Source: Janibacter hoylei PVAS-1 (GTDB lineage: Bacteria; Actinomycetota; Actinomycetes; Actinomycetales; Dermatophilaceae). From it: a DNA stretch of 64,000 bases. Shown one piece after another: positions 40,849 to 50,269 of the stretch. Each line of letters begins with the position of its first letter. Positions within the stretch are counted from its first letter, which is position 1. The notes beneath the pieces were generated by a model, which made no database searches, was not told the origin of the DNA, and was given only the letters and a program-made list of their open reading frames with translations. A program made the position numbers and the translations under genes. Location of the stretch: the NCBI RefSeq assembly GCF_000297495.1, contig NZ_ALWX01000003.1:43000-106999 (forward strand), in the 5' to 3' direction.

Positions 40849-42254
40849 CGGTGGCTCCCTTCGACCTCACGGAGCTGGCCGACGAGCTCGGCGACGGCGT
40901 GCTCGTCACCGACGCCGACGTCGTGCGGTCCTACTCCGCGGACCAGGCGCTCTTCTGCCCCGCCGACGGCGCGATCGCCCTCGTGCGGGCACGCACGGTC
41001 GCCGACGTGCAGGCGACGATGCGCTTCGCGACGCGGCACCGCGTGCCCGTGGTGCCGCAGGGTGCCCGGACCGGGCTGTCCGGAGGGGCCAATGCCGTGC
41101 CCGGCTGCCTCCTGCTCTCGCTGGAGCGCATGGACCGGGTGCTCGAGGTCGACGCCGCCGAGCGCACCGTGACCGTCGAGCCGGGGATCATCAACCAGGA
41201 TCTCAAGGACGCGCTCGCACCGCACGGCCTGTCCTACCCGCCGGACCCTGGGTCGGTCGCCATCTCGTCGATCGGCGGCAACGTCGCGACCAATGCCGGC
41301 GGGCTGTGCTGCGTGCGCTACGGCGTGACCCGCGACTACGTGCGGCGGCTGCGCGTCGTCCTTGCCGACGGCACCCTCACGACCCTCGGGACGACGACGG
41401 CGAAGGGGGTCGCCGGCCTCGACCTGCGCAGCCTCTTCGTCGGGTCGGAGGGCACGCTCGGGGTCGTCGTCGAGGTGACGCTGCGGCTCGTGCCCACGCT
41501 GCCGGAGCCGCTCACCGCGGTGGCGACCTTCGCCGACATACGCTCCGCCGCAGCGACGGTCGCCGACCTCATGGCGTCGGGGGCGCAGCCCAGCCTCGTC
41601 GAGTCGATGGACCGGGCGACCCTGCAAGTCCTCGCCGAGTGCGGCTACGGCGACGTCGGCACGGGCGCCGGGGCGATGCTGCTCGTGCAGTCCGACGGTA
41701 GCGGCAGCCTCGAGGCCGCGCAGGCGGAGGTCGAGGCGCTGGGGCGCTTCGCGCAGGCGCACGGGGCGCTCGACGTCGCCGTCTCCGACGACCCCGCCGA
41801 CAGCGCCGCGCTCGTCGCGATGCGGCGGATGGCCCAGCCCTCCTTCGAGCGGTGGGCGCAGGCGCACGGCGGCGGGCAGCTCCTCGACGACGTCTGCCTG
41901 CCCCGCACCCGGCTGCCGGAGTTCTACGACCGGCTCGAGACGATCCGGCAGGAGTCGGGCCTGATGATCGCGGTCGTCGCGCACGCCGGCGACGGCAACA
42001 CGCACCCGTCGGTCTTCTTCGACACGAGCGACCCCGACAGCGTCGCGCGCGCCGACGCCGCCTTCGACGCGATCATGGAGGTCGGTCTCGAGCTCGGGGG
42101 CACGATCACCGGTGAGCACGGTGTCGGCCACCTCAAGCGCCGCTGGCTGGCCCGCGAGCTGGACGAGGGCTCCCGGCGGGCGCACCTGGCGGTCAAGGCG
42201 GCGCTCGACCCGCTGGGCATCCTCAACCCGGGCAAGATGCTCGCCGAGCTCTGA
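40845..42254 (+). CDS. FAD-binding oxidase, GlcD/D-lactate dehydrogenase type
   Basis: 469 aa VAO-family flavoprotein oxidising a 2-hydroxyacid. The FAD-binding half has the PP-loop region [20 protein letters not shown] and [20 protein letters not shown]. The C-terminal cap ends [18 protein letters not shown] and [15 protein letters not shown], the GlcD signature, with NPGKML at the end. It is coupled to the preceding Cys-rich gene. Whether the substrate is glycolate, lactate or another acid is open. Confidence 0.92.
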   Translation: MTVAPFDLTELADELGDGVLVTDADVVRSYSADQALFCPADGAIALVRARTVADVQATMRFATRHRVPVVPQGARTGLSGGANAVPGCLLLSLERMDRVLEVDAAERTVTVEPGIINQDLKDALAPHGLSYPPDPGSVAISSIGGNVATNAGGLCCVRYGVTRDYVRRLRVVLADGTLTTLGTTTAKGVAGLDLRSLFVGSEGTLGVVVEVTLRLVPTLPEPLTAVATFADIRSAAATVADLMASGAQPSLVESMDRATLQVLAECGYGDVGTGAGAMLLVQSDGSGSLEAAQAEVEALGRFAQAHGALDVAVSDDPADSAALVAMRRMAQPSFERWAQAHGGGQLLDDVCLPRTRLPEFYDRLETIRQESGLMIAVVAHAGDGNTHPSVFFDTSDPDSVARADAAFDAIMEVGLELGGTITGEHGVGHLKRRWLARELDEGSRRAHLAVKAALDPLGILNPGKMLAEL

Positions 42255-42286
42255 GGCTGTCGGCCACTGCGCATAGGTTCTCTCCC

Positions 42287-43684
42287 ATGGCTTCCAAGAA
42301 GGGCGGACCGACCTACCGCTGCAGCGAGTGTGGGTGGACCACGGTCAAGTGGGTCGGGCGGTGCGGCGAGTGCCAGGCGTGGGGCAGCGTCGACGAGGTC
42401 GGCGGCCCGACGACCCGCACACTGGCCGCCGCGCGCGTCCAGCGACCGGCCGTCCCGATCCGCGAGGTCGACGCGGCGCAGGCGAGCCACCGCAGCACCG
42501 GCGTCGGTGAGTTCGACCGGGTGCTCGGTGGCGGTCTCGTGCCCGGCTCGGTCGTCCTCGTCGCCGGCGAGCCCGGCATCGGCAAGTCGACCCTGCTCCT
42601 CGACGTGGCCGCCCGTGTCGGGGACCGGGGGCGGGTCCTCTACATCAGCGGCGAGGAGTCGGCGGCGCAGGTGCGCGGCCGCGCCGAGCGCATCGACGCC
42701 GTCACCGACGGGCTCTACCTCGCCTCCGAGACCGACCTGGCGACGGTGCTCGCGCAGATCGAGCAAGTGCGCCCCGACCTCGTCGTCGTCGACTCCGTCC
42801 AGACGATCGCCTCGACCGAGGTCGACGGTGCCGCGGGCAATGTCGGCCAGGTCCGTGAGGTGGCCGGCTCGCTCATCCAGGCCGCCAAGGAGGGCGGCTT
42901 CGCCATGCTCCTCGTCGGGCACGTCACCAAGGACGGCTCGATCGCCGGACCGCGTGTCCTCGAGCACCTCGTCGACGTCGTCGTGCAGTTCGACGGCGAC
43001 CGGCATTCGCGACTGCGTCTGGTGCGGGCGGTGAAGAACCGCTTCGGCCCGACCGACGAGGTCGGGTGCTTCGACCTCACCGAGGGCGGCATCGTCGGGC
43101 TGAGCGACCCGAGCGGCCTCTTCCTCTCCAGCCGCCACATCAACGTGCCGGGCACGTGCGCGACCGTGACGCTCGAAGGGCGTCGCCCACTCGTCGTCGA
43201 GGTCCAGTCCCTCGTGAGCCCCTCGCAGATCCCCACGCCCCGGCGGGCCAACGTCGGCCTGGACAGCGGTCGGCTCGCGATGATCATCGCGGTGCTCGAC
43301 AAGCGCGCGGGCGCCCCGATCGGCAACCAGGACACCTACGTCTCGAGCATCGGCGGGGTCCGCATCACGGAGCCGTCGAGCGACCTTGCCGTCGCCGTCG
43401 CGATCGCGAGCGCCGTCCTCGACGAGCCGATCGCCCACGACCTGCTGGCCCTCGGCGAGGTCGGCCTGAGCGGCGAGGTGCGGCCGGCGGTCGGCGTTGG
43501 GCGCCGCCTGGCCGAGGCCGCCCGTCTCGGCTTCCGCACCGCCCTGGTGCCGAAGGGAGCGCTCGACGACTCCTCCGCGCCGCCCGGGATGGACGTCGTC
43601 GAGGTCGTCGACGTCGCGTCGGCGATCGCGCAGGCGCGGCGCCGTCGCCCCCGGCCCCACCTCGTGACCAGCCCGACACCCTAG
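42287..43684 (+). CDS. radA: DNA repair protein RadA
   Basis: 465 aa. RecA-like ATPase that helps branch migration at D-loops. Starts with a zinc finger CSECGWTTVKWVGRCGEC. Walker A GEPGIGKSTLLLD (about residues 95-107), Walker B VVVDSVQT, the KNRFG motif in RLVRAVKNRFGPTDE, and the C-terminal Lon-protease-like domain with ISSIGGVRITEP-type sequence. Followed by disA after 9 nt, the standard actinobacterial pair. Confidence 0.96.
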   Translation: MASKKGGPTYRCSECGWTTVKWVGRCGECQAWGSVDEVGGPTTRTLAAARVQRPAVPIREVDAAQASHRSTGVGEFDRVLGGGLVPGSVVLVAGEPGIGKSTLLLDVAARVGDRGRVLYISGEESAAQVRGRAERIDAVTDGLYLASETDLATVLAQIEQVRPDLVVVDSVQTIASTEVDGAAGNVGQVREVAGSLIQAAKEGGFAMLLVGHVTKDGSIAGPRVLEHLVDVVVQFDGDRHSRLRLVRAVKNRFGPTDEVGCFDLTEGGIVGLSDPSGLFLSSRHINVPGTCATVTLEGRRPLVVEVQSLVSPSQIPTPRRANVGLDSGRLAMIIAVLDKRAGAPIGNQDTYVSSIGGVRITEPSSDLAVAVAIASAVLDEPIAHDLLALGEVGLSGEVRPAVGVGRRLAEAARLGFRTALVPKGALDDSSAPPGMDVVEVVDVASAIAQARRRRPRPHLVTSPTP

Positions 43685-43693
43685 ACTCGGCCC

Positions 43694-44770
43694 GTGCCCG
43701 ACCACGACGACGAGCTCTTCCGATCAACCCTTGCCGCGGTAGCGCCAGGGTCCGTCCTGCGCGACGGGCTGGAGCGCATCCTCCGCGGCAACACGGGCGC
43801 GCTCGTCGTGCTCGGCCACGACAAGCTCGTCGAGTCCCTGTGCACCGGCGGCTTCGACGTCAACATCGAGTTCTCCGCGACCCGCCTGCGCGAGCTGGCG
43901 AAGATGGACGGCGCGGTCGTCGTCGACTCCAGCGTCTCGCGCATCCTCAAGGCCGCCGTCCAGCTCGTGCCCGACCCCTCGATCGAGACCCTCGAGAGCG
44001 GCACCCGGCACCGCACCGCCGAGCGGGTGGCCCGGCAGACCGGTCATCCGGTCGTCTCCGTCAGCCAGTCGATGCACATCATCGCCCTCTACGTCGGCGG
44101 CCGACGGCACGTGCTGCGCACGACGACCGAGCTGATCTCCCAGGCCAACCAGGCGATGCAGACGCTCGAGCGCTACACCAACCGGCTCAACGAGGTGACC
44201 GGCACCCTGTCGGCCCTGGAGATCGAGGACCTCGTCACCGTGCGCGACGTCGCCGTGGTGCTCCAGCGTCTGGAGATGGTGCGTCGGATCCACTCGGAGA
44301 TCGCCGAGTACGTCCTCGAGCTCGGTGTCGACGGCCGGCTGCTCACCCTCCAGCTCGAGGAGCTGACGGCCGGTCTGGACGACGACCTCAACGCCGTGAT
44401 CCTCGACTACCTCGACCCTGACGGCGCCGTCGGCTCCAGCGACGAGGTGCTCACCAACCTCTCCGGCCTCGACGCCACCGAGCTGCTCGACCTCGGGCAC
44501 GTCGCCAAGACGCTCGGCTTCCCGATCGTCGGCGAGTCCCTCGACGCATCGGTCAGCCCGCGCGGGCTGCGCATCCTCGGCAAGATCCCCCGGCTGCCCG
44601 GAGCCATCGTCGAGCGCCTCGTCGACCACTTCGGGTCGCTGCAGCGGCTGCTCGCCGCCGGCATCGACGACCTCATGGCCGTCGACGGGGTCGGTGACCT
44701 GCGGGCCCGGACCGTGCGCGAGGGCCTCTCGCGACTGGCCGAGAGCTCGATCCTCGAGCGCTACGTGTGA
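43694..44770 (+). CDS. disA: DNA integrity scanning diadenylate cyclase
   Basis: 358 aa. It makes c-di-AMP while scanning for DNA lesions. The N-terminal DAC domain shows LRELAKMDGAVVVDSSVSRI with DGA, and SGTRHRTAERVARQTGHPVV with RHR; both are the catalytic motifs. A central helical spine precedes the C-terminal HhH region (VDHFGSLQRLLAAGIDDLMA, VDGVGDLRARTVREGL). Start GTG 43694. Downstream gene overlaps the stop by GTGA. No c-di-AMP riboswitch was seen elsewhere in the window. Confidence 0.96.
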   Translation: MPDHDDELFRSTLAAVAPGSVLRDGLERILRGNTGALVVLGHDKLVESLCTGGFDVNIEFSATRLRELAKMDGAVVVDSSVSRILKAAVQLVPDPSIETLESGTRHRTAERVARQTGHPVVSVSQSMHIIALYVGGRRHVLRTTTELISQANQAMQTLERYTNRLNEVTGTLSALEIEDLVTVRDVAVVLQRLEMVRRIHSEIAEYVLELGVDGRLLTLQLEELTAGLDDDLNAVILDYLDPDGAVGSSDEVLTNLSGLDATELLDLGHVAKTLGFPIVGESLDASVSPRGLRILGKIPRLPGAIVERLVDHFGSLQRLLAAGIDDLMAVDGVGDLRARTVREGLSRLAESSILERYV

Positions 44771-45966
44771 CGATGGCCCGCTTCCTGGTGTCGTGGCTGG
44801 CCGGTGGGCTGGTCGTTGCCGGCGCCTGGTTCGGGTGGACCCACACCGCCGAGGTGGACGCTGCGGTGGCCGGACCTGCCGGCTTCGTCGAGCTGGGTCC
44901 GACGCCGGAGGGTGAGCCGCTGCGCACCGCGGGCACGGAGGTCGGGTTTGCCTGCTCGGGGCCGACTCCGCGCGATGCCGCGGGCATGGACGACCTCATG
45001 GGTGAGCTCGACCGGCAGCCGCGGCTCGAGGGGGCCGACCACGGGGCCTCGATCGAGCTGGCCGACGGCCGCCGGATGTACACCTACGGCGACACGATCC
45101 GCGCCGACGGGATCCGGCCCTTCATGGTCCGCAACTCCGTGCTCATCTCCAACGGGGACTGCGTGCGGCCGATGCCGACCGAGCACGACGGGCCCGCGAT
45201 CCCGAGCGACGGCAAGCAGGGCTACTGGCCGATGTCGATGCGCGCCCGCGCCGTCGAGGGCGGCACGGTCGTCGAGGTCATCACCGCCACCGTCAGCGTG
45301 CGCGGCACCGACTCCTTCGAGACGAGCGGGTCCAACCTCGCGACCTTCGAGGTGCCCACCGGCCGGATGCCCCGCCTCGTCTCCCACGAGCCCCTCGGGG
45401 AGCGCACCTCCGACCCGCGGGTGCCGACCTGGGGCGCCGCGATGTGGGACGACGGCCCGTGGACCTACGTCTTCGGCACGTCGAGCAATGCCGACAAGTC
45501 GACGGCCGGGTGGGCCCTGCACGTGGCGCGGACCAGGCCCGAGGAGCTCGGCAGCCTCGACGAGTGGGAGTACTGGGACGGCAGCAGCTGGGTCGAGGGT
45601 GACCCCGGGGCCGCCCAGAGCGAGGCCGCGCAGCTCATCGGGAGCTCCAGCGGTGTCTCGCACGTGCTCAGCGTCATCGAGCGTGACGGCAGCTGGTACG
45701 CCATCAGCAAGGAGGGCGACTACCATGGCGTCTGGTTGAGCGTCTGGAAGGCCCCCTCGGTCACCGGCCCGTACACCAAGCACCGGGTCCGGCCCCTCGC
45801 CAACGACGGCAAGATCCGGCGCTACGCGCCACTGGCCCACCCCGATGTCGAGATCGACTCCGATCGGCTCCTCGTCTCGTGGAGCGAGGCACCGACGACG
45901 CACGGCCCCTTCTACACCCACCCCGAGCTCTACCGCCCGAAGTTCGCAGAGATCGACCTCCCGTGA
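44767..45966 (+). CDS. Secreted DUF4185-like propeller protein
   Basis: 399 aa. An N-terminal signal or anchor VSWLAGGLVVAGAWFGWTHT precedes a propeller-like domain typical of DUF4185 or glycosidase-like proteins: HGASIELADGRRMYTYGDTI, then NGDCVRPMPTEHDGPAIPSD and YWDGSSWVEGDPGAAQSEA, ending in LLVSWSEAPTTHGPFYTHPE. The YTYGDT and aromatic/acidic patches suggest carbohydrate binding. GTG 44767 overlaps the disA stop (or ATG 44773); mutY overlaps its end. Function unknown. Confidence 0.7.
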   Translation: MTMARFLVSWLAGGLVVAGAWFGWTHTAEVDAAVAGPAGFVELGPTPEGEPLRTAGTEVGFACSGPTPRDAAGMDDLMGELDRQPRLEGADHGASIELADGRRMYTYGDTIRADGIRPFMVRNSVLISNGDCVRPMPTEHDGPAIPSDGKQGYWPMSMRARAVEGGTVVEVITATVSVRGTDSFETSGSNLATFEVPTGRMPRLVSHEPLGERTSDPRVPTWGAAMWDDGPWTYVFGTSSNADKSTAGWALHVARTRPEELGSLDEWEYWDGSSWVEGDPGAAQSEAAQLIGSSSGVSHVLSVIERDGSWYAISKEGDYHGVWLSVWKAPSVTGPYTKHRVRPLANDGKIRRYAPLAHPDVEIDSDRLLVSWSEAPTTHGPFYTHPELYRPKFAEIDLP

Positions 45967-46865
45967 CCCGCCCCGCCCCCGAGACCGGGGCAGCCAGCGC
46001 GCTGCTGCGCTCGGCCGTGCTCGACTGGTACGACCGCCACGGACGCGACCTGCCCTGGCGCGACCCCGGCTGCTCCCCCTGGGGCGTCTACCTCTCGGAG
46101 GTCATGTCGCAGCAGACGCCCGTCGCCCGGGTGCTGCCGGTGTGGGAGCGCTGGCTGGAGCGATGGCCCACCCCTGCAGACCTCGCCGCCGACTCACCCG
46201 GGGAGGCGGTGCGCATGTGGGACCGCCTTGGCTACCCGCGCCGCGCACTGCGGCTGTGGGAGTCCGCCGGCGTCATGGTCGAGCGGCACGCCGGCCAGGT
46301 CCCCCGCGACCACGACGACCTCCTTGCCCTGCCCGGGGTCGGGCCGTACACCGCGGCCGCCGTCGCCTCCTTCGCCTTCGGCGACCCACGCACGGTCGTC
46401 GACACCAATGTCCGTCGGGTGCTCGCGCGGACGGTGACCGGCACCGAGCACGCCGCCCCCGCCCTCACCGCCGCCGAGATGCGTCTGGCCGAGGCCTCCA
46501 TGCCGGACGACCGCGACGAGGCCAACCGGTGGAATGCCGCGTCGATGGAGCTCGGCGCCCTCGTGTGCACCGCCCGCGCGCCCCGCTGCGACGACTGCCC
46601 GGTGAGTCACCTGTGCGCCTGGCAGGTCGCCGGGCGGCCGGCTCACGACGGACCACCCCGTCGCGGTCAGGCCTGGCACGGCACCGACCGACAGGTCCGC
46701 GGGCGCATCGTGCAGCTGCTGCGCGAGAGCGCCGACCCGCTCCCCCGTCGGGACCTGGCCACCACCTGGCCCGACGACCCGGCGAAGGTCGAGCGCTGCC
46801 TCGCCACCCTCGTCGACGACGGGCTCGTCGAGCCCGTCGAGGGCGGCTACACCCTGCCGAGGTGA
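45963..46865 (+). CDS. mutY: A/G-specific adenine glycosylase
   Basis: 300 aa. It removes adenine mispaired with 8-oxoguanine. HhH-GPD core LLALPGVGPYTAAAVASFAF and the catalytic Asp in VVDTNVRRVLAR; a Glu in VYLSEVMSQQTPVARVLPVW. The [4Fe-4S] loop CTARAPRCDDCPVSHLC has the C-x6-C-x2-C-x5-C spacing. It lacks the long C-terminal NUDIX-like 8-oxoG domain of E. coli MutY, as do other actinobacterial MutYs. GTG 45963 overlaps the upstream stop. Confidence 0.94.
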   Translation: MTRPAPETGAASALLRSAVLDWYDRHGRDLPWRDPGCSPWGVYLSEVMSQQTPVARVLPVWERWLERWPTPADLAADSPGEAVRMWDRLGYPRRALRLWESAGVMVERHAGQVPRDHDDLLALPGVGPYTAAAVASFAFGDPRTVVDTNVRRVLARTVTGTEHAAPALTAAEMRLAEASMPDDRDEANRWNAASMELGALVCTARAPRCDDCPVSHLCAWQVAGRPAHDGPPRRGQAWHGTDRQVRGRIVQLLRESADPLPRRDLATTWPDDPAKVERCLATLVDDGLVEPVEGGYTLPR

Positions 46866-46892
46866 GGGCTTCCCTCCCTTCGCCCGGGTCGC

Positions 46893-47390
46893 TCAGAGCT
46901 GGCGGAGCATCCGGGTGTTGCCGAGGGTGTTGGGCTTGACCCGCTCGAGGTCGAGGAACTCGGCCACGCCCTCGTCGTAGGAGCGCAGCAGCTCGACGTA
47001 GACGTCGGGGTCGACGGCCTGGCCCTCGATCTCGGCGAAGCCGTGCCGGGTGAAGAAGTCCACCTCGAAGGTCAGGCAGAAGAGCCGCTCTACCCCGAGC
47101 TCGACGGCGTCCTGGGCCAGCGTCTCGAGCAGCGCGCCGCCGACACCGTGGCCGAGGTGCTCCTGCGAGACGGCGAGGGTCCGGATCTCGGCGAGGTCGT
47201 CCCACATGACGTGCAGCGCGCCGCACCCGACGACCTGCCCATCGATCTCCGCGACGCGGAACTCCTGCAGCCCCTCGAAGTAGGCGACGGTGTCCTTGCT
47301 GACGAGCACCCGTCGCTCGGCGAGCGGGGCCACGAGGTCGCGGATCGCCCGCACGTCGGAGGTGCGCGCTCGGCGGATGGTCACGGTCAC
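46893..47390 (-). CDS. Amino-acid N-acetyltransferase (GNAT, ArgA-like)
   Basis: 165 aa. IRRARTSDVRAIRDLVAPLA opens a GNAT fold; IRTLAVSQEHLGHGVGGALL is the CoA loop, and LFCLTFEVDFFTRHGFAEIE with VDPDVYVELLRSYDEGVAEF at the end match the short N-acetylglutamate synthases of Actinobacteria (Rv2747 type) that start arginine synthesis. No arginine operon is nearby, so the call rests on sequence. A hairpin upstream separates it from the LVIVD gene. Confidence 0.85.
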   Translation of the reverse strand: MTVTIRRARTSDVRAIRDLVAPLAERRVLVSKDTVAYFEGLQEFRVAEIDGQVVGCGALHVMWDDLAEIRTLAVSQEHLGHGVGGALLETLAQDAVELGVERLFCLTFEVDFFTRHGFAEIEGQAVDPDVYVELLRSYDEGVAEFLDLERVKPNTLGNTRMLRQL

Positions 47391-47398
47391 CGGACAAA

Positions 47399-47431
47399 CC
47401 TACGCCCCCGCCGAATGGGCGGGGACGTAGG
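47399..47431. terminator. Hairpin after the LVIVD gene
   Basis: CCTACGCCCCCGCC pairs with GGCGGGGACGTAGG (one mismatch) around a GAATG loop, just after the LVIVD stop and before the N-acetyltransferase start. Probable terminator. Confidence 0.65.
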
Positions 47432-47466
47432 TCGGTGGTCGCGTCAGGCGGTGACGCGAAGGGGCC

Positions 47467-48891
47467 TCAGCGCACCTTGTACTTCGGCTGCGACTGGGCG
47501 TTGAACTCGTCCATGACGACCTTGTCGGCCTTCTTGGTCGCCTTGTCGTTGAACTTCAGCACGTCGAAGCCGCGGGCGATGTCCGAGGAGAAGAGGTGAC
47601 CGTTGTAGTAGTAGGTCGACCAGGTCCCGCCGGTGCCCTCGCTCACGGGGAGTGGGCCGCGCTCGAAGTAGCCGAGCTCCTTGGGCTTCTTGGAGTTGGT
47701 GAAGTCCCAGACGCTCACACCGCCCTGGTACCAGGACTGGACCATGATGTCGCGGCCGGCGACGGGGATGATCGAGCCGTTGTGGGCCACGCAGTTTTCG
47801 GTCTCGCCCTGGTGGCGCGGGATCTTGTAGTACGACGTGAAGGTCAGCTTGCCGAGCGTGGACAGGCTGTAGATCGCGTTGGCGCCGCGGTTGGGCCCGG
47901 TGGCCGCGTCGCATGTCGCCGCGCCGCCGCCGCCGAGCTCGTCGGTGAAGACGACCTTGGTCGCGTCGGCGTTGAAGGTGGCCGAGTGCCAGAAGGCGAA
48001 GTTCTCGTTGTCCTGCACCCGCTCGATGACCCGCGGCTTCTCCGGGCTGGAGATGTCCATGATGATGCCGTCGCCCATGCACGCACCGGCCGCGAGGTTC
48101 TTGTGCGGGAGCGCGGTGATGTCGTGGCAGCCGGTCGTCGCGGAGCGGCCGGCGATCGGCGTCGGTCCGGGGCCACCGGGGTTGCCGCCGTCCGGGAAGA
48201 GGTTGGGCGTGGCGATGACCTCGGACTTCGTCGGTGCGTCCTTGTCGACCTTGACGATCGAGATCAGGTCGTGCGGCGTCTGGCAGTCGGGGTACTCGTC
48301 ACGCGGCGAGTAGCTCGACACGTAGAGGTAGTCGTTGCCCTTCGTCCTGCCCTTGCCCGGCACGAGGGTGTGGGTGTGCGAGCCGCAGGCCGTCTCGACG
48401 GACTTGACGTAGCGCGGGTTGCGCACGTCGGAGATGTCGAAGATCTTGATGCCCTCCCAGCTGTCCTTGATCGTGGCGGACTGGGAGGTCGACGCGCAGG
48501 AGTCGTCGCTGCGGGAGGAGTCGGTCGACAGGTAGAGCAGGTCGCCGGAGACGGTGATGTCGTTCTGGCTGCCGGGGCACTTGACCTGGACGATCGTCTT
48601 CGGCTTCTTGGGGTTGCGGACGTCGATGATCGAAAATCCGTCGTAGTTGCCGACGAAGGCCTTGTCGTCCTGGAAGGCGAGGTCGGTGCCGACCCCCTCG
48701 GCGAGCGCGCCGGAGGGCGCGATGTTGGCGAGGTGCTTGACGTTGGCGCTGCGGCCGATCTCGTCGGTGAGCAGGTCGGTCCCGGAGACGCCGACGCGGT
48801 CGTCGGGCCCCTTCGCGGTGGCGGTGCCGATACCGGCTCCGGAGACGGCCAGGGCGGCGACTGCCGCGACGGCCAGGGTGGGTCTGCGCAT
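47467..48891 (-). CDS. Secreted LVIVD-repeat protein
   Basis: 474 aa with a Sec signal peptide (PTLAVAAVAALAVSGAGIGT, Ala-rich cleavage region). Repeated blades of about 45-60 residues of the LVIVD type: GFSIIDVRNPKKPKTIVQVK, GIKIFDISDVRNPRYVKSVE, GIIMDISSPEKPRVIERVQD and GVSVWDFTNSKKPKELGYFE. Cysteine pairs, such as VAHNGS-near CVA and DCQTPHD, may form disulfides outside the cell. Likely an extracellular binding propeller. ATG 48891 has GGAGG before it. Divergent from the DUF305 lipoprotein; the shared gap (172 bp) holds their promoters. Confidence 0.85.
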   Translation of the reverse strand: MRRPTLAVAAVAALAVSGAGIGTATAKGPDDRVGVSGTDLLTDEIGRSANVKHLANIAPSGALAEGVGTDLAFQDDKAFVGNYDGFSIIDVRNPKKPKTIVQVKCPGSQNDITVSGDLLYLSTDSSRSDDSCASTSQSATIKDSWEGIKIFDISDVRNPRYVKSVETACGSHTHTLVPGKGRTKGNDYLYVSSYSPRDEYPDCQTPHDLISIVKVDKDAPTKSEVIATPNLFPDGGNPGGPGPTPIAGRSATTGCHDITALPHKNLAAGACMGDGIIMDISSPEKPRVIERVQDNENFAFWHSATFNADATKVVFTDELGGGGAATCDAATGPNRGANAIYSLSTLGKLTFTSYYKIPRHQGETENCVAHNGSIIPVAGRDIMVQSWYQGGVSVWDFTNSKKPKELGYFERGPLPVSEGTGGTWSTYYYNGHLFSSDIARGFDVLKFNDKATKKADKVVMDEFNAQSQPKYKVR

Positions 48892-49063
48892 GATTCCTCC
48901 ACGGTGGCGTCCCTCGGGGCGGGGTGTGCCCCGACGGGGGTGGAGACAGCCTTGCGTGATCGGCCCCTCCCGCGGCCCCGGGCCGGCCCCCGGTTTGGTC
49001 AGGAATGGGTCAGGACCGCCGCCGCACGGCGCACCACGCGCGAAGGGGGATACCGTCGGCCCC

Positions 49064-49732
49064 GTGAAGTCCCGCCGCGTCGCCCCCTTCGTCCTCGCCC
49101 TGGCTCTCGGGCTGGGCGCCTGCTCCTCCGACGAGCCAAGCACGCCGACGGCCACCTCCCCCGACGCGCCGGTGCTCCAGCCCGGGACCCCGGGCGAGCC
49201 CAACACCTCGCTGAGCGGCACCTCGGCGGTCGCGACGCCGTCGACGTCGCACAACGACGCCGACGTCACCTTCTTGCAGGACATGATCGTCCACCACTCG
49301 CAGGCGGTCGTCATGGGTGACCTGGTCAAGGGGCGCCTGACCGACCGCAAGGTCCGCGGCATCGCCAGCCGGATCCGCGACGAGCAGAAGCCGGAGATGA
49401 AGGGCATGGCGACGACCCTGAAGTCGTGGGGCGAGAAGGTGCCGGTGGAGGCAACGAACCCGACGCTCGGCTCCCGCACCGGACACGCCCACCACTCGAT
49501 GCCGGGCATGGCGACCAAGGAGCAGCTCGACGAGCTGGCCACGGCGAAGGGGGCGGACGTCGACCGCCTCTACCTCGACCTGATGATCGCGCACCACGAG
49601 GGCGCCCTGAAGATGTGCAGGACCTTGGGAGAGAAGGGCTCCGACGAGCGCACGGGCGAGCTGGGCGACGACATCCACGTCACCCAGACCAAGCAGATCT
49701 CCCAGATGAAGGACATGCGTCGGCGCCTGTGA
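49064..49732 (+). CDS. DUF305 lipoprotein
   Basis: 222 aa. Lipobox LALGLGACSSDE, a Pro/Thr/Ser linker, then the DUF305 four-helix domain with its paired motifs MIVHHSQAVVMGDLVKGR and DLMIAHHEGALKMCRTL. The HHxxA and M residues fit copper or other soft metal binding, as in some DUF305 proteins. GTG 49064 is the only start before the signal. Its stop lies in a perfect hairpin. Confidence 0.85.
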   Translation: MKSRRVAPFVLALALGLGACSSDEPSTPTATSPDAPVLQPGTPGEPNTSLSGTSAVATPSTSHNDADVTFLQDMIVHHSQAVVMGDLVKGRLTDRKVRGIASRIRDEQKPEMKGMATTLKSWGEKVPVEATNPTLGSRTGHAHHSMPGMATKEQLDELATAKGADVDRLYLDLMIAHHEGALKMCRTLGEKGSDERTGELGDDIHVTQTKQISQMKDMRRRL

Positions 49733-49751
49733 CCGCGAGTCACAGGCGCCG
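49721..49751. terminator. Perfect hairpin overlapping the DUF305 stop codon
   Basis: CGGCGCCTGTGAC and GTCACAGGCGCCG are perfect 13-bp arms with a CGCGA loop. The left arm contains the last codons and the TGA of the DUF305 gene. It would terminate within or just after the stop. Confidence 0.7.
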
Positions 49752-49775
49752 GGCCGGTGGGGGCGAGGCGCTCAG

Positions 49776-50081
49776 CGCGCCGTCGTCACCCGCCTCACGG
49801 TCGGTGACGCCACCGTCAACGATCTCGCCGCCCCCTACGACATCAGCCTCCAGGCGGTGAGCAAGCACCTCAAGGTCCTCGAGGAGGCGGGCCTCGTCAG
49901 CCGGCGCAAGGAGGCCCAACGCCGCCCGGTCCACCTCGAGAGCGGGGCGCTGGCCACGATGACCGGCTGGATCGAGCGGCACCAACGACGGGCCGAGGAG
50001 CGCATGGCACGCCTCGAGGAGGTCCTGGCGGACCTCCCTGCGCCCGATCACGGCAGCACGAGCACAGGAGCAGACCGATGA
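49776..50081 (+). pseudogene. 5'-truncated ArsR-family regulator
   Basis: About 100 codons of an ArsR winged helix: LAAPYDISLQAVSKHLKVLE with the recognition helix, EEAGLVSRRKEAQRRPVHLE with the wing, and a C-terminal helix RAEERMARLEEVLADLP. The N-terminal third (the usual start and first helix up to the TRRxxV motif) is missing, and the frame upstream has no start codon before the DUF305 hairpin. GTG 49857 inside the HTH cannot give a functional domain. It therefore looks like a genuine deletion rather than a homopolymer slip. Confidence 0.75.
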
Positions 50082-50269
50082 GCACCACGCCCAGCACCAC
50101 CGACCACATCACCACCGCGACCATCGAGGCTGACCCCGAGGTGCCGGTCGTGCGGATCACGCGCGACTTCACGGCGACCGCGGAGCAGCTGCACCGCGGG
50201 CACACCTCCGGCATGGAGATCGGCATCAACGAGGGCTACGCCGCGCTCGACGCGGGCGAGGTCGCGTGA
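50078..50269 (+). pseudogene. Internally deleted SRPBCC (AHSA1-like) gene
   Basis: 63 aa in frame. The first 41 residues (VPVVRITRDFTATAEQLHRG) are the start of an AHSA1 domain. The last 20 (TSGMEIGINEGYAALDAGEV) are its C-terminal helix. The central 90-110 residues are absent, with no frame break. ATG overlaps the ArsR remnant stop. ArsR-AHSA1-TIGR03086 is a common trio; here the first two members are decayed and only the third is intact. Confidence 0.7.

Noticed and set aside
49857..50081. Intact 74-aa HTH gene starting at GTG 49857
   Set aside because: That start is inside the helix-turn-helix; the sequence before it is ArsR-like, so this is the remnant of a longer gene.
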